Assembly: GCF_964275005.1 (NCBI RefSeq) | Contig: NC_092686.1 | Location: forward strand, 44,948,333 to 45,012,332 | Source of the DNA: Diadema setosum | Taxonomy: Eukaryota > Echinodermata > Echinoidea > Diadematoida > Diadematidae | DNA length: 64,000 nt | Reading direction: 5' to 3' | Part shown: in pieces, positions 1 through 14,925 of the stretch | Layout: every line of letters begins with the position of its first letter | Numbering within the stretch: position 1 is the stretch's first letter | Notes under the pieces: model-generated | What the model saw: the letters and a program-made list of their open reading frames with translations, nothing else | The model's database searches: none | What the model was told of the DNA's origin: nothing | Program-made: the position numbers and the translations under genes

Positions 1-567
1 TTTTTTAAATCTGGGTAAAGATGGATATTGTGGCTAGCACACCCTATCCAAGATGCGGTCCTGTGCTCTCCTAGTTATGAGTCAAGTGTTTTATTCTGAG
101 ATAGTCCCACAGAATTTTCACCTCCTACAGTCAAGTATAGAGATATTCTGAATAACATAGGTTTTGGTTAAACAGGGTAACCAGAACGTGTACTGCAACA
201 TCTCTATACCACTAAAGACATGGAAACAAACTACACGCACACAACCATCAGGCAGCTCTACAACGCTCACTCTAGGAGCCGTGCTGGTGTCACTGCAAAC
301 TGACGGCAGACAAGTTACCTTAAGGCGAAACAGAAAACTCGCATACCAGCACGAACAAAAAACGTGTCCAAAAACACTGCCACGGTAAAACGTTGAACTG
401 ATTCGAAACGAAACAAAACAACTGAAGTGCTATTCATTCACACGCCAGTGGAAGAAAAAATAGCGTGTACGAATTATGTATAGCTACGATATTACCTTCG
501 AACTTCACAATAAATCATGGAAATCTGTCACGTAAATTAGCCTCACATCCAACAGCTGTATAAATAC
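1..567. other. Non-coding flank, nothing recognised
   Basis: AT-rich sequence with no long reading frame starting at ATG, no splice-bounded exon and no repeat that recurs elsewhere in the window. It may be intergenic or intronic to a gene outside the window; the sequence does not decide. Confidence 0.5.
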
Positions 568-1038
568 TTCAGAAGATATCAAAGATGCTTACGTGTTCTT
601 GTACCAGGACCTGCAATATCGTCTTGAAGACGTCTTAAACTTTGTATTTGTAGATAGAACACTTCTGATAAAAAGTTATGATATTAGATTCAAGGTGTTA
701 TTGTTAGTGAGATCACATGTATTAGGGACTGTCAGACTGCTGTGCTGGAATATAATAGAGAATATTCTATCGTAATTATCACGATTTTCACTTTTTCATA
801 GATATTCAGAAGATATCAAAGATGCTTACGTGTTCTTGTACCAGGACCTGCAATATCGTCTTGAAGACGTCTTAAACTTTGTATTTGTAGATAGAACACT
901 TCTGATAAAAAGTTATGATATTAGATTCAAGGTGTTATTGTTAGTGAGATCACATGTATTAGGGACTGTCAGACTGCTGTGCTGGAATATAATAGAGAAT
1001 ATTCTATCGTAATTATCACGATTTTCACTTTTTCATAG
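568..1038. repeat. Exact 234-bp tandem duplication
   Basis: Bases 568-801 and 805-1038 are identical by eye over 234 bp, separated by the three bases 802-804, giving a period of 237 bp. The complete lack of divergence means a very recent duplication, gene conversion, or an assembly artefact from merged haplotypes. Each copy holds the same 60-codon open frame without an ATG start, which I do not regard as coding. Each copy ends in a T-rich stretch followed by CATAG, which resembles a splice acceptor, but no matching donor and open frame were found. Confidence 0.9.
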
Positions 1039-1305
1039 GCAGAGAGTGTTTGCGGAAAACTTTTTTTTTTCATTATTAGACATGTTAGATTAGGATGCAA
1101 TGATAACATTATAGGTAACATTGGTTAACTGATTTCTTTCTTTGAATTTGTTATGAAGAAATCTTTATAGAATCGTATTAGACGAGTATTAGTGGTGTTT
1201 TTACCACATTCTTGTACCCGACACACTGAACAGATGTGATGTTTTTCTTGTTGATTATGAAGACAAAATTACCATGATTCCATATTTAGTAATGTATAAT
1301 AGAAA

Positions 1306-1427
<122 letters not shown>

Positions 1428-1739
1428 TTCGGAAATTCTTTACTCATGTAAACGTTTTGTATGATTATTGCCTTGTATTACTCAGTACTGTATATGCAAA
1501 TAAAATTGTTCGCATTGAACTGAAATGATGAGGACCTTTGACACAGCTCAGGCGATGCAAAGAAAATAAATGCTTTTTCAAGACATGATTACTATGTTCT
1601 ATGTTGCTAAGAGCTGAACTGTGTAACTAGAACACAAAATGATCAAATGTGATATCATCTTGTCATTGGCATCACTCCAGATCGACGAACAGAAGACTCG
1701 CCTTTCTAGACATGGCATAAAAAGCTCTTTCAAACAACC

Positions 1740-3352
1740 ATGACAAGCCTCGATAAAGTGAGTGCGCCATCAATCGGCAATGAGCGCGACAAAGGCAGCG
1801 GTGTCGCGGACCAGACGACCGTCGACCTCGACGAGAAATCGACCAGGGAAACAAAGAACGTCATCGCAAGTTACTCCAGGAAACCCGTGCGGATCAAATT
1901 CCCCTCGTGTTGGGAGTTCATGGACTTCAAACAGAGGCGGGAAAACTTGATTGATAAATACTCTATCTACAACGATCAGACACGAACTTTGGGGTAAGAA
2001 AAAAAAAAGATGACTTCATCCTTGTCATAGTAAGGTATAGATATGAGCATGTAGGTGACAAAAAGGAGAAAAGTGGACAAGTGCCGACAAATGAAATATA
2101 AAACAGTTAAAATAAGTATGGGGTGCAAGGTATAAGATTTCATTCAGAGTGAAAGTGTTTCAAAGTTGCTGAAAATACCGCTTGGACTCCATTTACATCA
2201 AAATCGGGTTAGACCTGATAATAATCTCTCCTCGGTTTGCCTTGATAAAGACTTCCCTGGAATATTCAAGCTGATGTCATAGTATGAATAATTTCCTACA
2301 GCCTTTTCGTAAAATTCTTGAATTCCAGGTATTACGCAGAATGACAATTCAAAACAGACACTTTCCTACCACAGTCTGGTGGCTTGAGAGTTCAATCATT
2401 AGTGACACGTTCGTATTCATTGTTTCTTTATCGAATTTGTTTTGGAATAAGAGAAGGCGAGCATGATTTTTATGATGAATGTGCGGAAGTCATCCATGAG
2501 ATCAGCATAGATTCCATGATATTGATGATTGTTCTTTTGACCTTTCAATCATTATACTTTTACAGGCTTCCGGTTCCGGGTCAGAGAGCTGGCATCACCC
2601 GTGAGTTAGCGGACATCGGATGGCGTGAGGAGCGAGGCTACATCAAGCGAGTCACGGGCTTTCCTCTCAGCGCTTGTGTCAGCGGTCTGCGGAATGAAAA
2701 CCACCGCAGAGCCCGCAACCTCTCCCCGATCCGTCTGCCAACAGCCAACACCATATGTGATGAATACCACTGGATGCACGACGGTTTGCACGGCAAGATG
2801 TTGCTCTCCAACAAGAAGTACCGCCACATTCTCGCTTCCGAGGAGGACAACCACGACCTGAGCAACAAGCTCCATTACTGCGAGGTCTTGGGTCAGCGAG
2901 TATGCTCAGACTGCATCGAGCACACGAACAGGACGATGGCGATCGAGTACCAGCATGAAGCGTTTCCCGAGATTGAGGTGAGCGCGTCGCGACTGGTGGC
3001 GCCAAAATTGTCCAAGCTTCTCCATCTAAAGACAGCCTCAAATGAGAAGGAGGCTAAAGATCACAAATCCAAGGAGTCACATGACAATCGGCAGAAAACA
3101 ATGGGGATGAATATATTGGGCGACCGTGGCAGCCCGCCACCTTATCGGCAGCCGTCAGCCCTCCGCAACCAGCGGCGCGTCACCATCTACCAGGACACAA
3201 TGATCAATTCACTGCGGCAAACGCTGAAGCGAGATCGCATGATGACGGCTGAGACGCTCCAGGACACACGGGAGATGAGGCTGAAGAAAGGCAAGAGACC
3301 CACTCTCAGGCAGATGTCGCTCCACAAGCTACACGAAATCGGAGACATTTGA
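1740..3352 (+). CDS. Two-exon gene, 346-residue basic protein of unknown function
   Basis: Coding exons are 1740-1993 and 2566-3352, joined across a GT-AG intron; I do not recognise the family. The start is supported by an in-frame TAG at 1707 and A at position -3 of the ATG (ACC before ATG). The donor is GG/GTAAGA at 1994 and the acceptor is a pyrimidine-rich TTTTACAG ending at 2565. The split codon (two bases plus one) gives Gly85 and keeps frame to a TGA at 3350-3352. Residues 1-45 are polar and probably disordered. A Cys/His cluster, C190-x7-C198-x2-C201-x2-H204, could bind metal, but no named zinc-finger pattern fits. Residues 240-275 are Lys/Glu-rich, and the last 60 residues are strongly basic and look helical. 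No signal peptide or membrane segment is visible. GC content and codon use rise clearly in both exons against the flanks. The gene is convincing; its function is open. Confidence 0.82.
1994..2565 (+). other. Intron of the 346-residue protein gene
   Basis: Begins GTAAGA and ends in a pyrimidine-rich tract plus TACAG. It is 572 bp and AT-rich. The frame of exon 2 stays open some distance upstream into the intron (to about 2384) but has no in-frame ATG at that point, and codon character changes at the acceptor, which favours splicing. The alternative is that exon 2 has another upstream partner. Confidence 0.78.
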
Positions 3353-4321
3353 ACGATGGACATTCTGTAACGTGATACAAATTGTTAAGATACATGTATG
3401 CTGCCAAGAAGGTGCATGAAACATTGCCAATCCAATGTATTCCCGTCCCTTGATAGAAAATCCGTCGGTCTTGCTACTTGAAGTCTGCCTAAGTAGCCTT
3501 GTTTTGCAACATTAAATGTTCTTAGAAGCTGAGCTCCTTCAAAAGCGTCGAGGATGTAGATTATATCAAATTTTAAAAAGGCACATCTCAAGTAATTATT
3601 TAATAATCTGTTTGATGGATTGTTCAGACATTTTTTTTGAATTATCATAAATTACGCATTGTGTATCATATGTATTCTCTCGTTCTAAATAATCCTGTTT
3701 TGATAAGCTGAGTGTCTCATACAACAACGCAAGCTGCAAGAAAACTGTTCAAGAAAAAAAAATAGGATGCATCTCCTCAGTTCGTGTACACATGACTAGT
3801 ATCACTTTGCTTTGTTTTTCATGACATATCACTCATGTCACTTGCGTTTTTTGTTGGCATTAATCTTGCTGTTGCGTGAAGAATTGGTGTAGAGATTGTT
3901 ACTGCACTCTTGCCTAAAAGTTAAGCTTTACAAGTAGAGTGCTGCAGTACCTCGGCTTAAAAACTTTGTATTAAAGTGCATATCGACACTTGTATCAAGA
4001 CCTGTAAATGCGGGTAAAATGGAGATACATTGAGAAATAAACATACAAAGAAAAGATAAACGATTACTGAAGATTCATCTTACATGCAGCATAAAGACCT
4101 TAGCTTTTGTCATACATTGATTTTGTCATAGATGTCTGTCATAGCCATTAATATTTTCTTTACGACATTCCTATTTCCTGCATGGAAAATAATTATGTTC
4201 AGTTGATTTTGATTTGTTTTTTAGCCTGCTCCAAAATTTACACTGAAGCAAACAAATACTTTAATATCTTAGCACTGCCCCTTTTCTACATTTTGGTTAT
4301 TGTAGTTTATAGTGGATTTTT
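3353..4321 (+). other. 3' UTR and flank of the 346-residue protein gene
   Basis: AT-rich non-coding sequence after the stop codon. Several short A/T runs occur and no open frame is convincing. If the AATAAA at 4036 is used, the 3' UTR would be about 700 bp, and the rest is intergenic. Confidence 0.5.
4036..4041 (+). terminator. Candidate polyadenylation signal AATAAA
   Basis: A canonical AATAAA hexamer in GAGAAATAAACAT, about 690 bp after the stop codon. An ATTAAA variant lies about 65 bp upstream. It is the first canonical hexamer I found on this strand after the gene, but such hexamers are common in AT-rich DNA. Confidence 0.4.
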
Positions 4322-4490
4322 ATTGCAACTGATTGACAAATTGCCCTACATCGACGTAAATAAGCACTGAATTGATCAGTGTTTTAGTAGTAGCCATGAT
4401 AAAAATCATGGGCGTACATACTCGAGCAGGATTCGAACCTACGACCTCCTGATCACCGGACAGGCGTCATCTCCACTAGACCACCGAGCT
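4322..4490 (-). mobile_element. tRNA-derived SINE-like element
   Basis: Read on the minus strand, a tRNA-like head (4490 to 4419) is followed by a body running to about 4322. The head has an A box (TGGTCTAGTGG, 4483-4473) and a B box (GGTTCGAATCC, 4439-4429), the internal RNA polymerase III promoter of tRNAs and tRNA-derived SINEs. The body is repeated 266 bp away at 4588-4687, so at least this part is repetitive. Family name is not known to me; echinoderm genomes do carry tRNA-derived SINEs. Confidence 0.65.
4419..4490 (-). tRNA. tRNA-like SINE head, probably not a functional tRNA
   Basis: The 72-nt minus-strand segment folds as a cloverleaf: acceptor stem with a mismatched first pair and two wobble pairs, short D arm, a 17-nt anticodon arm (stem CCTG/CAGG plus one mismatch), a 5-nt variable loop, and a T arm with loop TTCGAAT. 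In this alignment position 33 is C where tRNAs have U, and the apparent anticodon would be GGT. That irregularity and the adjoining repeated body argue for a SINE head or pseudogene. tRNAscan-SE covariance and pseudogene scores would decide. Confidence 0.45.
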
Positions 4491-4587
4491 TTCTCCCGAC
4501 AGCAAGTGTTGGTTCTAATCCTTATAGCATGCAGCGGGTACTGCTTTGTTATTCAAATTCATGAAATTCTTCCGTCGAGATGTTTTC

Positions 4588-4687
4588 ATTGCAACTGATT
4601 GACAAATTGCCCTACATCGACGTAAATAAGCACTGAATTGATCAGTGTTTTAGTAGTAGCCATGATAAAAATCATGGGCGTACATAC
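4588..4687 (-). repeat. Second copy of the SINE body, headless
   Basis: This matches 4322-4421 over 100 bp at an offset of 266 bp, with no difference seen by eye. The match stops exactly where the tRNA-like head begins in the other copy. It is either a 5'-truncated second insertion or the product of a local tandem duplication with a breakpoint at the head/body junction. Confidence 0.85.
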
Positions 4688-6031
4688 ATATTTCTTTAAA
4701 CTTCATGTCTCAAATTCGATAGAACCTGTTATAAGTGATACCAAATCAGACTTTATGGACCATGGTCATACAATAGTAGAGTTAAGCCCTCAAAATCATG
4801 AGAATTGTGCACCCTGTGACGTCAATTATGCTCGGTGTTTTCCCCTTCTAGTTTATGAAACCGTTTATCTTCCAGCTATTTTTTGTCGAAACCACCTCTC
4901 CCAAGAAAAGTATATGGTCATAGGAATTAATAAGTTAGACATTGGCTACTTTCCCCGCTAGTGGTCAGTTCCAATGGCTCTCCATCCCCAAGGTCCCGCA
5001 CCAAATTACGGGGAATGACATGATGGCGTGTTTTTACCCTCTGATCCCCAAACATAAATGATCTTCTGAGCTGGAAGGTCGCCCTCCTGCCAGAAATTAT
5101 CTCTCTAAAAGTCTAAAGGGCTTTTACACTTGCAAATTTTAGCTTGGTCCCGTACCGACTGCGGGGCTAAGGGGAGGGGAGGGGGGGGGGGGTCTTAGCC
5201 CCACCAATAAGGAATTCATTTCTAGTGAACACCACACCCCAATATAAAACTGAGCCAATGAAATGCTTTAGGGAAAGGAAGTTTGTTAGTAAATTATAAA
5301 CTTATATATATACATATATATATATATTTTTTTTTTTAAACATGTTTGAGCCGAGAAATCAGTTAGAGTGGCAAGCTGTAAATGTGATGACCAATCCAAT
5401 ATCTATGTATCTGTACAATAATATGGTCGCCGGCTTGGAGAAAGTCGTAAGGAGCTTTTGGGAACTTACACAATAATGACGTTGTCTTCATATGTATGGT
5501 TATTCATTGAGTGCCTCATTATAGTATTTGAGGCATTTGGGCTCCTAAACAAAGTTAATCATGTGAGCACAAGTGAGAGTAATAGGTATTATGTGTGGGA
5601 GTGTGTGTTGTATGTGTGTTGTGTGTCTGATGTTTCTAAGTGACATACATTATGTGAAATCAGTACTCCCATACCAAAGAGTAAACACTGCAATCTTTTT
5701 ATGTAGTATGAATGCATGAATGCCTGTTTGGCAATTTTGACTTCATGTTAAGGCACATATTTGACACATTACAGCAAGTCCTTTTTTCATCAAAACACGT
5801 ATACTGTGTTAAGATCGTGTATCTCTCTTATAAAATCCGGAGGCATATGGACAAATATATTGATTTTCCTTAAAATTAGAATGATTTTTCAAACCCAACC
5901 CCACCTTCGAAGCCGTACTTTACGTGTATTACTATAGGCACTTCCGGGTTCAGGCTTCTGGTAGTCGACCTCTTTGCTAATGGCGGCGGGTCGTTCAATT
6001 GGCCCCACTTCTATATACGAGCGCGCGCTCT
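4688..6031. other. Non-coding, low-complexity patches
   Basis: Holds a G-rich run (5171-5192, interrupted once), a short imperfect TA tract near 5305-5325 followed by a T run, and otherwise unique AT-rich sequence. No gene is supported. Confidence 0.5.
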
Positions 6032-6037
6032 ATACAT

Positions 6038-6126
<89 letters not shown>

Positions 6127-6181
6127 ATATATACATATATATATATATTATATTATATATATACACACATATATATATATA

Positions 6182-6247
<66 letters not shown>

Positions 6248-6250
6248 TAC

Positions 6251-6311
<61 letters not shown>
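6032..6311. repeat. Long imperfect (TA)n tract
   Basis: About 280 bp of TA repeats interrupted by CATA and TTATAT variants. The interruptions indicate an old, partly degraded microsatellite. Long IY-repeat open frames across it are artefacts of the dinucleotide. Confidence 0.97.
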
Positions 6312-6313
<2 letters not shown>

Positions 6314-6630
6314 AGAGAAATCGTTCAAGAGAAATGACTTTAATTTACGTTTGAAGACATTTCAAGAGATGTAGTCTGATTTGTTAAGGGGCAAATTAAA
6401 CATACTTGTATCTTTGGCGAAAACTGTTCGAGTACGTGCTATGGACGGTGATAAGTAGGCCCCTTTAATCAAATTATGTTGAACCAAATGGTTTCTTTAG
6501 AACATGAGCATTGTATTGTGTTGAAAAGTTCTTGGCAAAATTCCATGGAAAATGTGTACAGGAAAATTCCGATGTTCAAAGCATGTGATGGGAAATGTGC
6601 GAATGCTTCTATGTTTCCTGCTAAACTTAT

Positions 6631-7018
6631 TTGTTAGTGGGGAAAAGAAAAGAAAGGAGAAATCTCCCTCTACCATGTCTACACCACAACGCCTACGGAT
6701 ATCTAAGCTGGAGGTGGGTTGGAATGTCTTGTTTTGAGCACCAACCCAAGTACAGATTAATTGGCACACTATCTTTTGAAGAGAAACAATACTTTGTTTT
6801 ACATTGTTAGTGGGGAAAAGAAAAGAAAAGAAAAGAAAAGAAAAGAAAAGAAAAAAAAAGAAAAGAAAAAAGAAAAGTCTCGCTTCATGAGAGATGTTCA
6901 GATCCCGCTCTACACCACAACGCCTACGGATGTCTCAAGGTGGAGGTGGGTTGGAATGTCTTACAGAGCACCTGATTGGCACGCTATCTTTTGAAGAGAA
7001 ACAATACTTTGTTTCACA
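6631..7018. repeat. Diverged tandem duplication with AAAAG expansion
   Basis: The segment starting TTGTTAGTGGGG at 6631 recurs at 6804 (offset 173). Both copies carry the same internal marks: a GAAAAGAAAAG stretch, ACACCACAACGCCTACGGAT, GGTGGGTTGGAATGTC and CTATCTTTTGAAGAGAAAC. The copies differ by substitutions and indels. In the second copy the AAAAG tract has grown to about 60 bp (6815-6877). Confidence 0.85.
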
Positions 7019-9556
<2,538 letters not shown>

Positions 9557-9740
9557 CTTACCAGGGCCCTGTTTCATAAAGCTGTTCGTAAAGTTACGAA
9601 CGACTTACGAGTGACTGGTGATCAGTTCCGATGTGCTATACTTATCAGAATTTCCATAATTCAGCACAAGAACTGATCACCAGTCGCTCGTAAGTCGTTC
9701 GTAACTTTACGAACAGCTTTATGAAACACCCCCTGGTCTT
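9557..9740. mobile_element. Foldback MITE with about 65-bp inverted repeats
   Basis: The left arm (from 9560, ACCAGGGCCCTGTTTCATAA) and right arm (to 9737, ending CCCTGGT) are near-perfect inverted repeats of about 65-70 bp around a core of about 40 bp. The arms contain the nested TTCGTAA...TTACGAA phrase. The element is flanked by CTT on both sides (9557-9559 and 9738-9740), a possible 3-bp target-site duplication as made by PIF/Harbinger-type transposases. That superfamily call is inference. No coding capacity. Confidence 0.85.
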
Positions 9741-10727
9741 ACTACACCTAATGTACGCACCGTAAATCGCAACTGATGTAAAAACCGGCGAATTTTTATC
9801 ACGTACAGCAGGTGAACATAATCGGTGACAATAATTGTGTCAGAACGAATCCTCCGACGTGTGCCATTAATTCAGAGTGAAAGTGTATCAGTGTCTATTA
9901 GTGTACAGTAATGTGTCCACTTAATGAGAACCAATGCTGTTCATTGGTGCCTCAGCTCATACATATTTTGACTCGAAAGGGCTGAATGAAATTTCAATAC
10001 CGAATGAGATTGAATCATCCTATATTATGTCTCGTAATATTATTGATTCTTCCCTATCATATGATATAGGCGTACTTTATGTCAAGAACTTCAAGAAAAG
10101 GTGTCAAAATGTTTTATTGCTTGGCAAACATCCTGTGTGGTCTCCTCAAGAAAATCTGTCCCAATTTATATTCATGTCAGCCTCATTTAAACCGATTTTG
10201 ATCTTTGAGAGAAGGTAACAAAGAACATCAATGAGTTAATGTAGATGTCATGATTCAGACGTCTGTGCCTCATGGTACTGTTTTAGGAGAAAAGTAAGAT
10301 CAGGGAGATGAGCTCACCTCCTTGGCCAGACTCAACATAGCGTAAGATCATGAATGAGCTTGTTGCACCCCAATGAGTTGTCACTATTAGTATAATTGCT
10401 ACCAAGACAAGAAAAAAAAAAAAAAACAACCAAAAACAAATCACAGCTTGAAGCATAAAATCCGAGGGGAAATCGACAAGTTTGCCTTTGCTCAACAATC
10501 AATACCTAAGAGGAATGCTACACTTTCCTGCTCAGTTGAAAGATTCCAAAATCTTTTCATGGGTCATCTCTCTGCAGCCTTTTGAGTAGGACTACATTCC
10601 TCCCCAAAGCAAGCACACAAGTCAAATTCATCCTCGTGATGGAGACTTCGATCCTTGTCTCGGTACTTCATTGGTACTCGGTACTTCATCTTCTCGAACG
10701 TCTTGAGCATCGCTTAATCAACGTATC
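9741..10727. other. Non-coding, one degenerate hairpin
   Basis: Holds an A run near 10412 and the degenerate CAGGGAGATGAG/CTCACCTCCTTG inverted repeat at 10301-10324. A 94-codon open frame at 9934-10218 has no splice context and no recognisable domain. Confidence 0.45.
10301..10324. repeat. Degenerate GGGAGGTG-type hairpin
   Basis: CAGGGAGATGAG is followed directly by CTCACCTCCTTG. The two arms are inverted repeats with two mismatches and no loop. It resembles the cleaner hairpins at 12327, 21073 and 33436 and is read here as a decayed member of that set. Confidence 0.45.
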
Positions 10728-10921
10728 CGGGCAATTACCCCCCGAGGGCAATTACCCCCCGGCTAAATACTGATTAGTGGTAAGGTTAGAGTTAAGATTA
10801 GGGTTAGGGTTGGGTTTAGTGTTAGGAGTTTGGGTTATGGTTAGGATTAGTTTCAGGATTAGGATTAGGATTAGGGACAGGGGAAGGGTCCGGGGTAATT
10901 GCCCAGGGGGTAATTGCCCTA
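10728..10921. repeat. TTAGGG-cored element with inverted GGGCAATTACCCC ends
   Basis: The left end (10728-10762) has two tandem copies of GGGCAATTACCCCCC. The right end (10890-10920) has two copies of the reverse complement, GGGGTAATTGCCC. Between them (about 10773-10877) lies a degenerate array of TTAGGG, TTAGGATTAGG and related units. A second element with reversed core orientation is at 27053-27247. It is an internal repeat and not a chromosome end, since the array is short, degenerate and bounded on both sides. Confidence 0.75.
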
Positions 10922-10950
10922 GACCCCTTAATCAAAGATGAAATCCACCC

Positions 10951-11530
10951 CAAAAATTAAAAAGGCTTCAAAAGAAAAAGAAAAAATATTCCCTACAGAA
11001 CGATACAAAAATGACACAAATTGGATAAGAAGAAAGGAAGATATGACATGTTGAAGTTCACATTTTTTATTCCCGGAAAACATTTCTTCACCAGTCCTTA
11101 TGAATATTCAAATGAGCGAGTTGATGATGTCATACCCTCACAATTTTTCATGCTTGTTATATTAATCATATTAAGTTCGGGGGAAATTTTATTTTTAGCT
11201 AATACAAGTAAAAGCATGTTCCCATAGCAAGATATATCAGAGTTTCGTTTGTTCTTATTCATATTTTGGGTGGTTTTAAGGCAAGTTTATATTTACACAG
11301 TTGAAATCGGACATTCTTTGGTCATTTCTGTCTCCGAAATGAATCAGAAATTGTGAGAGCATGACATCATCAACTTGCTGATTTGAATATTCATAACGAC
11401 TGTTCAAGACGTGTTTTTCGAAAAAAAATGTGAAATTTTACGATTTCATATCTTCCTTATTCTTTTCCCGTTTTGTCATTTTTGTATCGTTCCGTTGGAA
11501 ATATTTTTGGCTTTCTTTTGAATTTTATTC
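10951..11530. mobile_element. Family-2 MITE-like element
   Basis: The left arm (AACGATACAAAAATGACA near 10998) is matched by an inverted right arm (TGTCATTTTTGTATCGTTCC near 11473). Further in, TGAATATTCAAATGAGCGAG (11100) pairs with the inverted phrase near 11365-11395. The inner segment with GATGATGTCAT is shared with 21950-22320 and 45085-45696, which makes this a dispersed family. Exact ends are uncertain. No transposase frame is present. Confidence 0.65.
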
Positions 11531-14654
<3,124 letters not shown>

Positions 14655-14657
14655 GAT

Positions 14658-14730
<73 letters not shown>

Positions 14731-14782
14731 CAGACAGATAGCTGTATAAATAGATCTAGTAGATAGATCCATGTAAATAGAT

Positions 14783-14813
<31 letters not shown>

Positions 14814-14925
14814 CAGATAGCTGTATGAATAGATGTAGTAGATAGATACATGTAAATAGATAAATAGATAGATAGATAGATAGATAGATAGATGAATAGA
14901 TAGAGAGATAGACGCATACGTAACA
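14655..14925. repeat. (GATA)n satellite with 79-bp higher-order unit
   Basis: Runs of GATA (14660-14730, about 14777-14815 and 14860-14900) are separated by two similar spacers containing GACAGATAGCTGTAT and ATAGATCTAGTAGATAG-type sequence. The spacer start recurs at an offset of 79 bp (14741 and 14820), which makes a higher-order repeat. The long minus-strand LSIYLSIY frames are artefacts. Confidence 0.92.

Noticed and set aside
593..1012. Two identical 60-codon frames
   Set aside because: They follow from the exact tandem duplication, have no ATG start, and show no splice donor that would make them exons.
2606..3041. Antisense frames opposite exon 2 of the two-exon gene
   Set aside because: They arise from the higher GC of the real exon. 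The plus-strand reading has the start, splice and stop evidence.
4419..4490. Functional tRNA gene
   Set aside because: C replaces U at position 33, the first acceptor pair is a mismatch, and the sequence is fused to a repeated body, so a SINE head is more likely.
10773..10877. True telomere or chromosome end
   Set aside because: The TTAGGG-like array is short and degenerate and has inverted ends on both sides, with ordinary sequence continuing.
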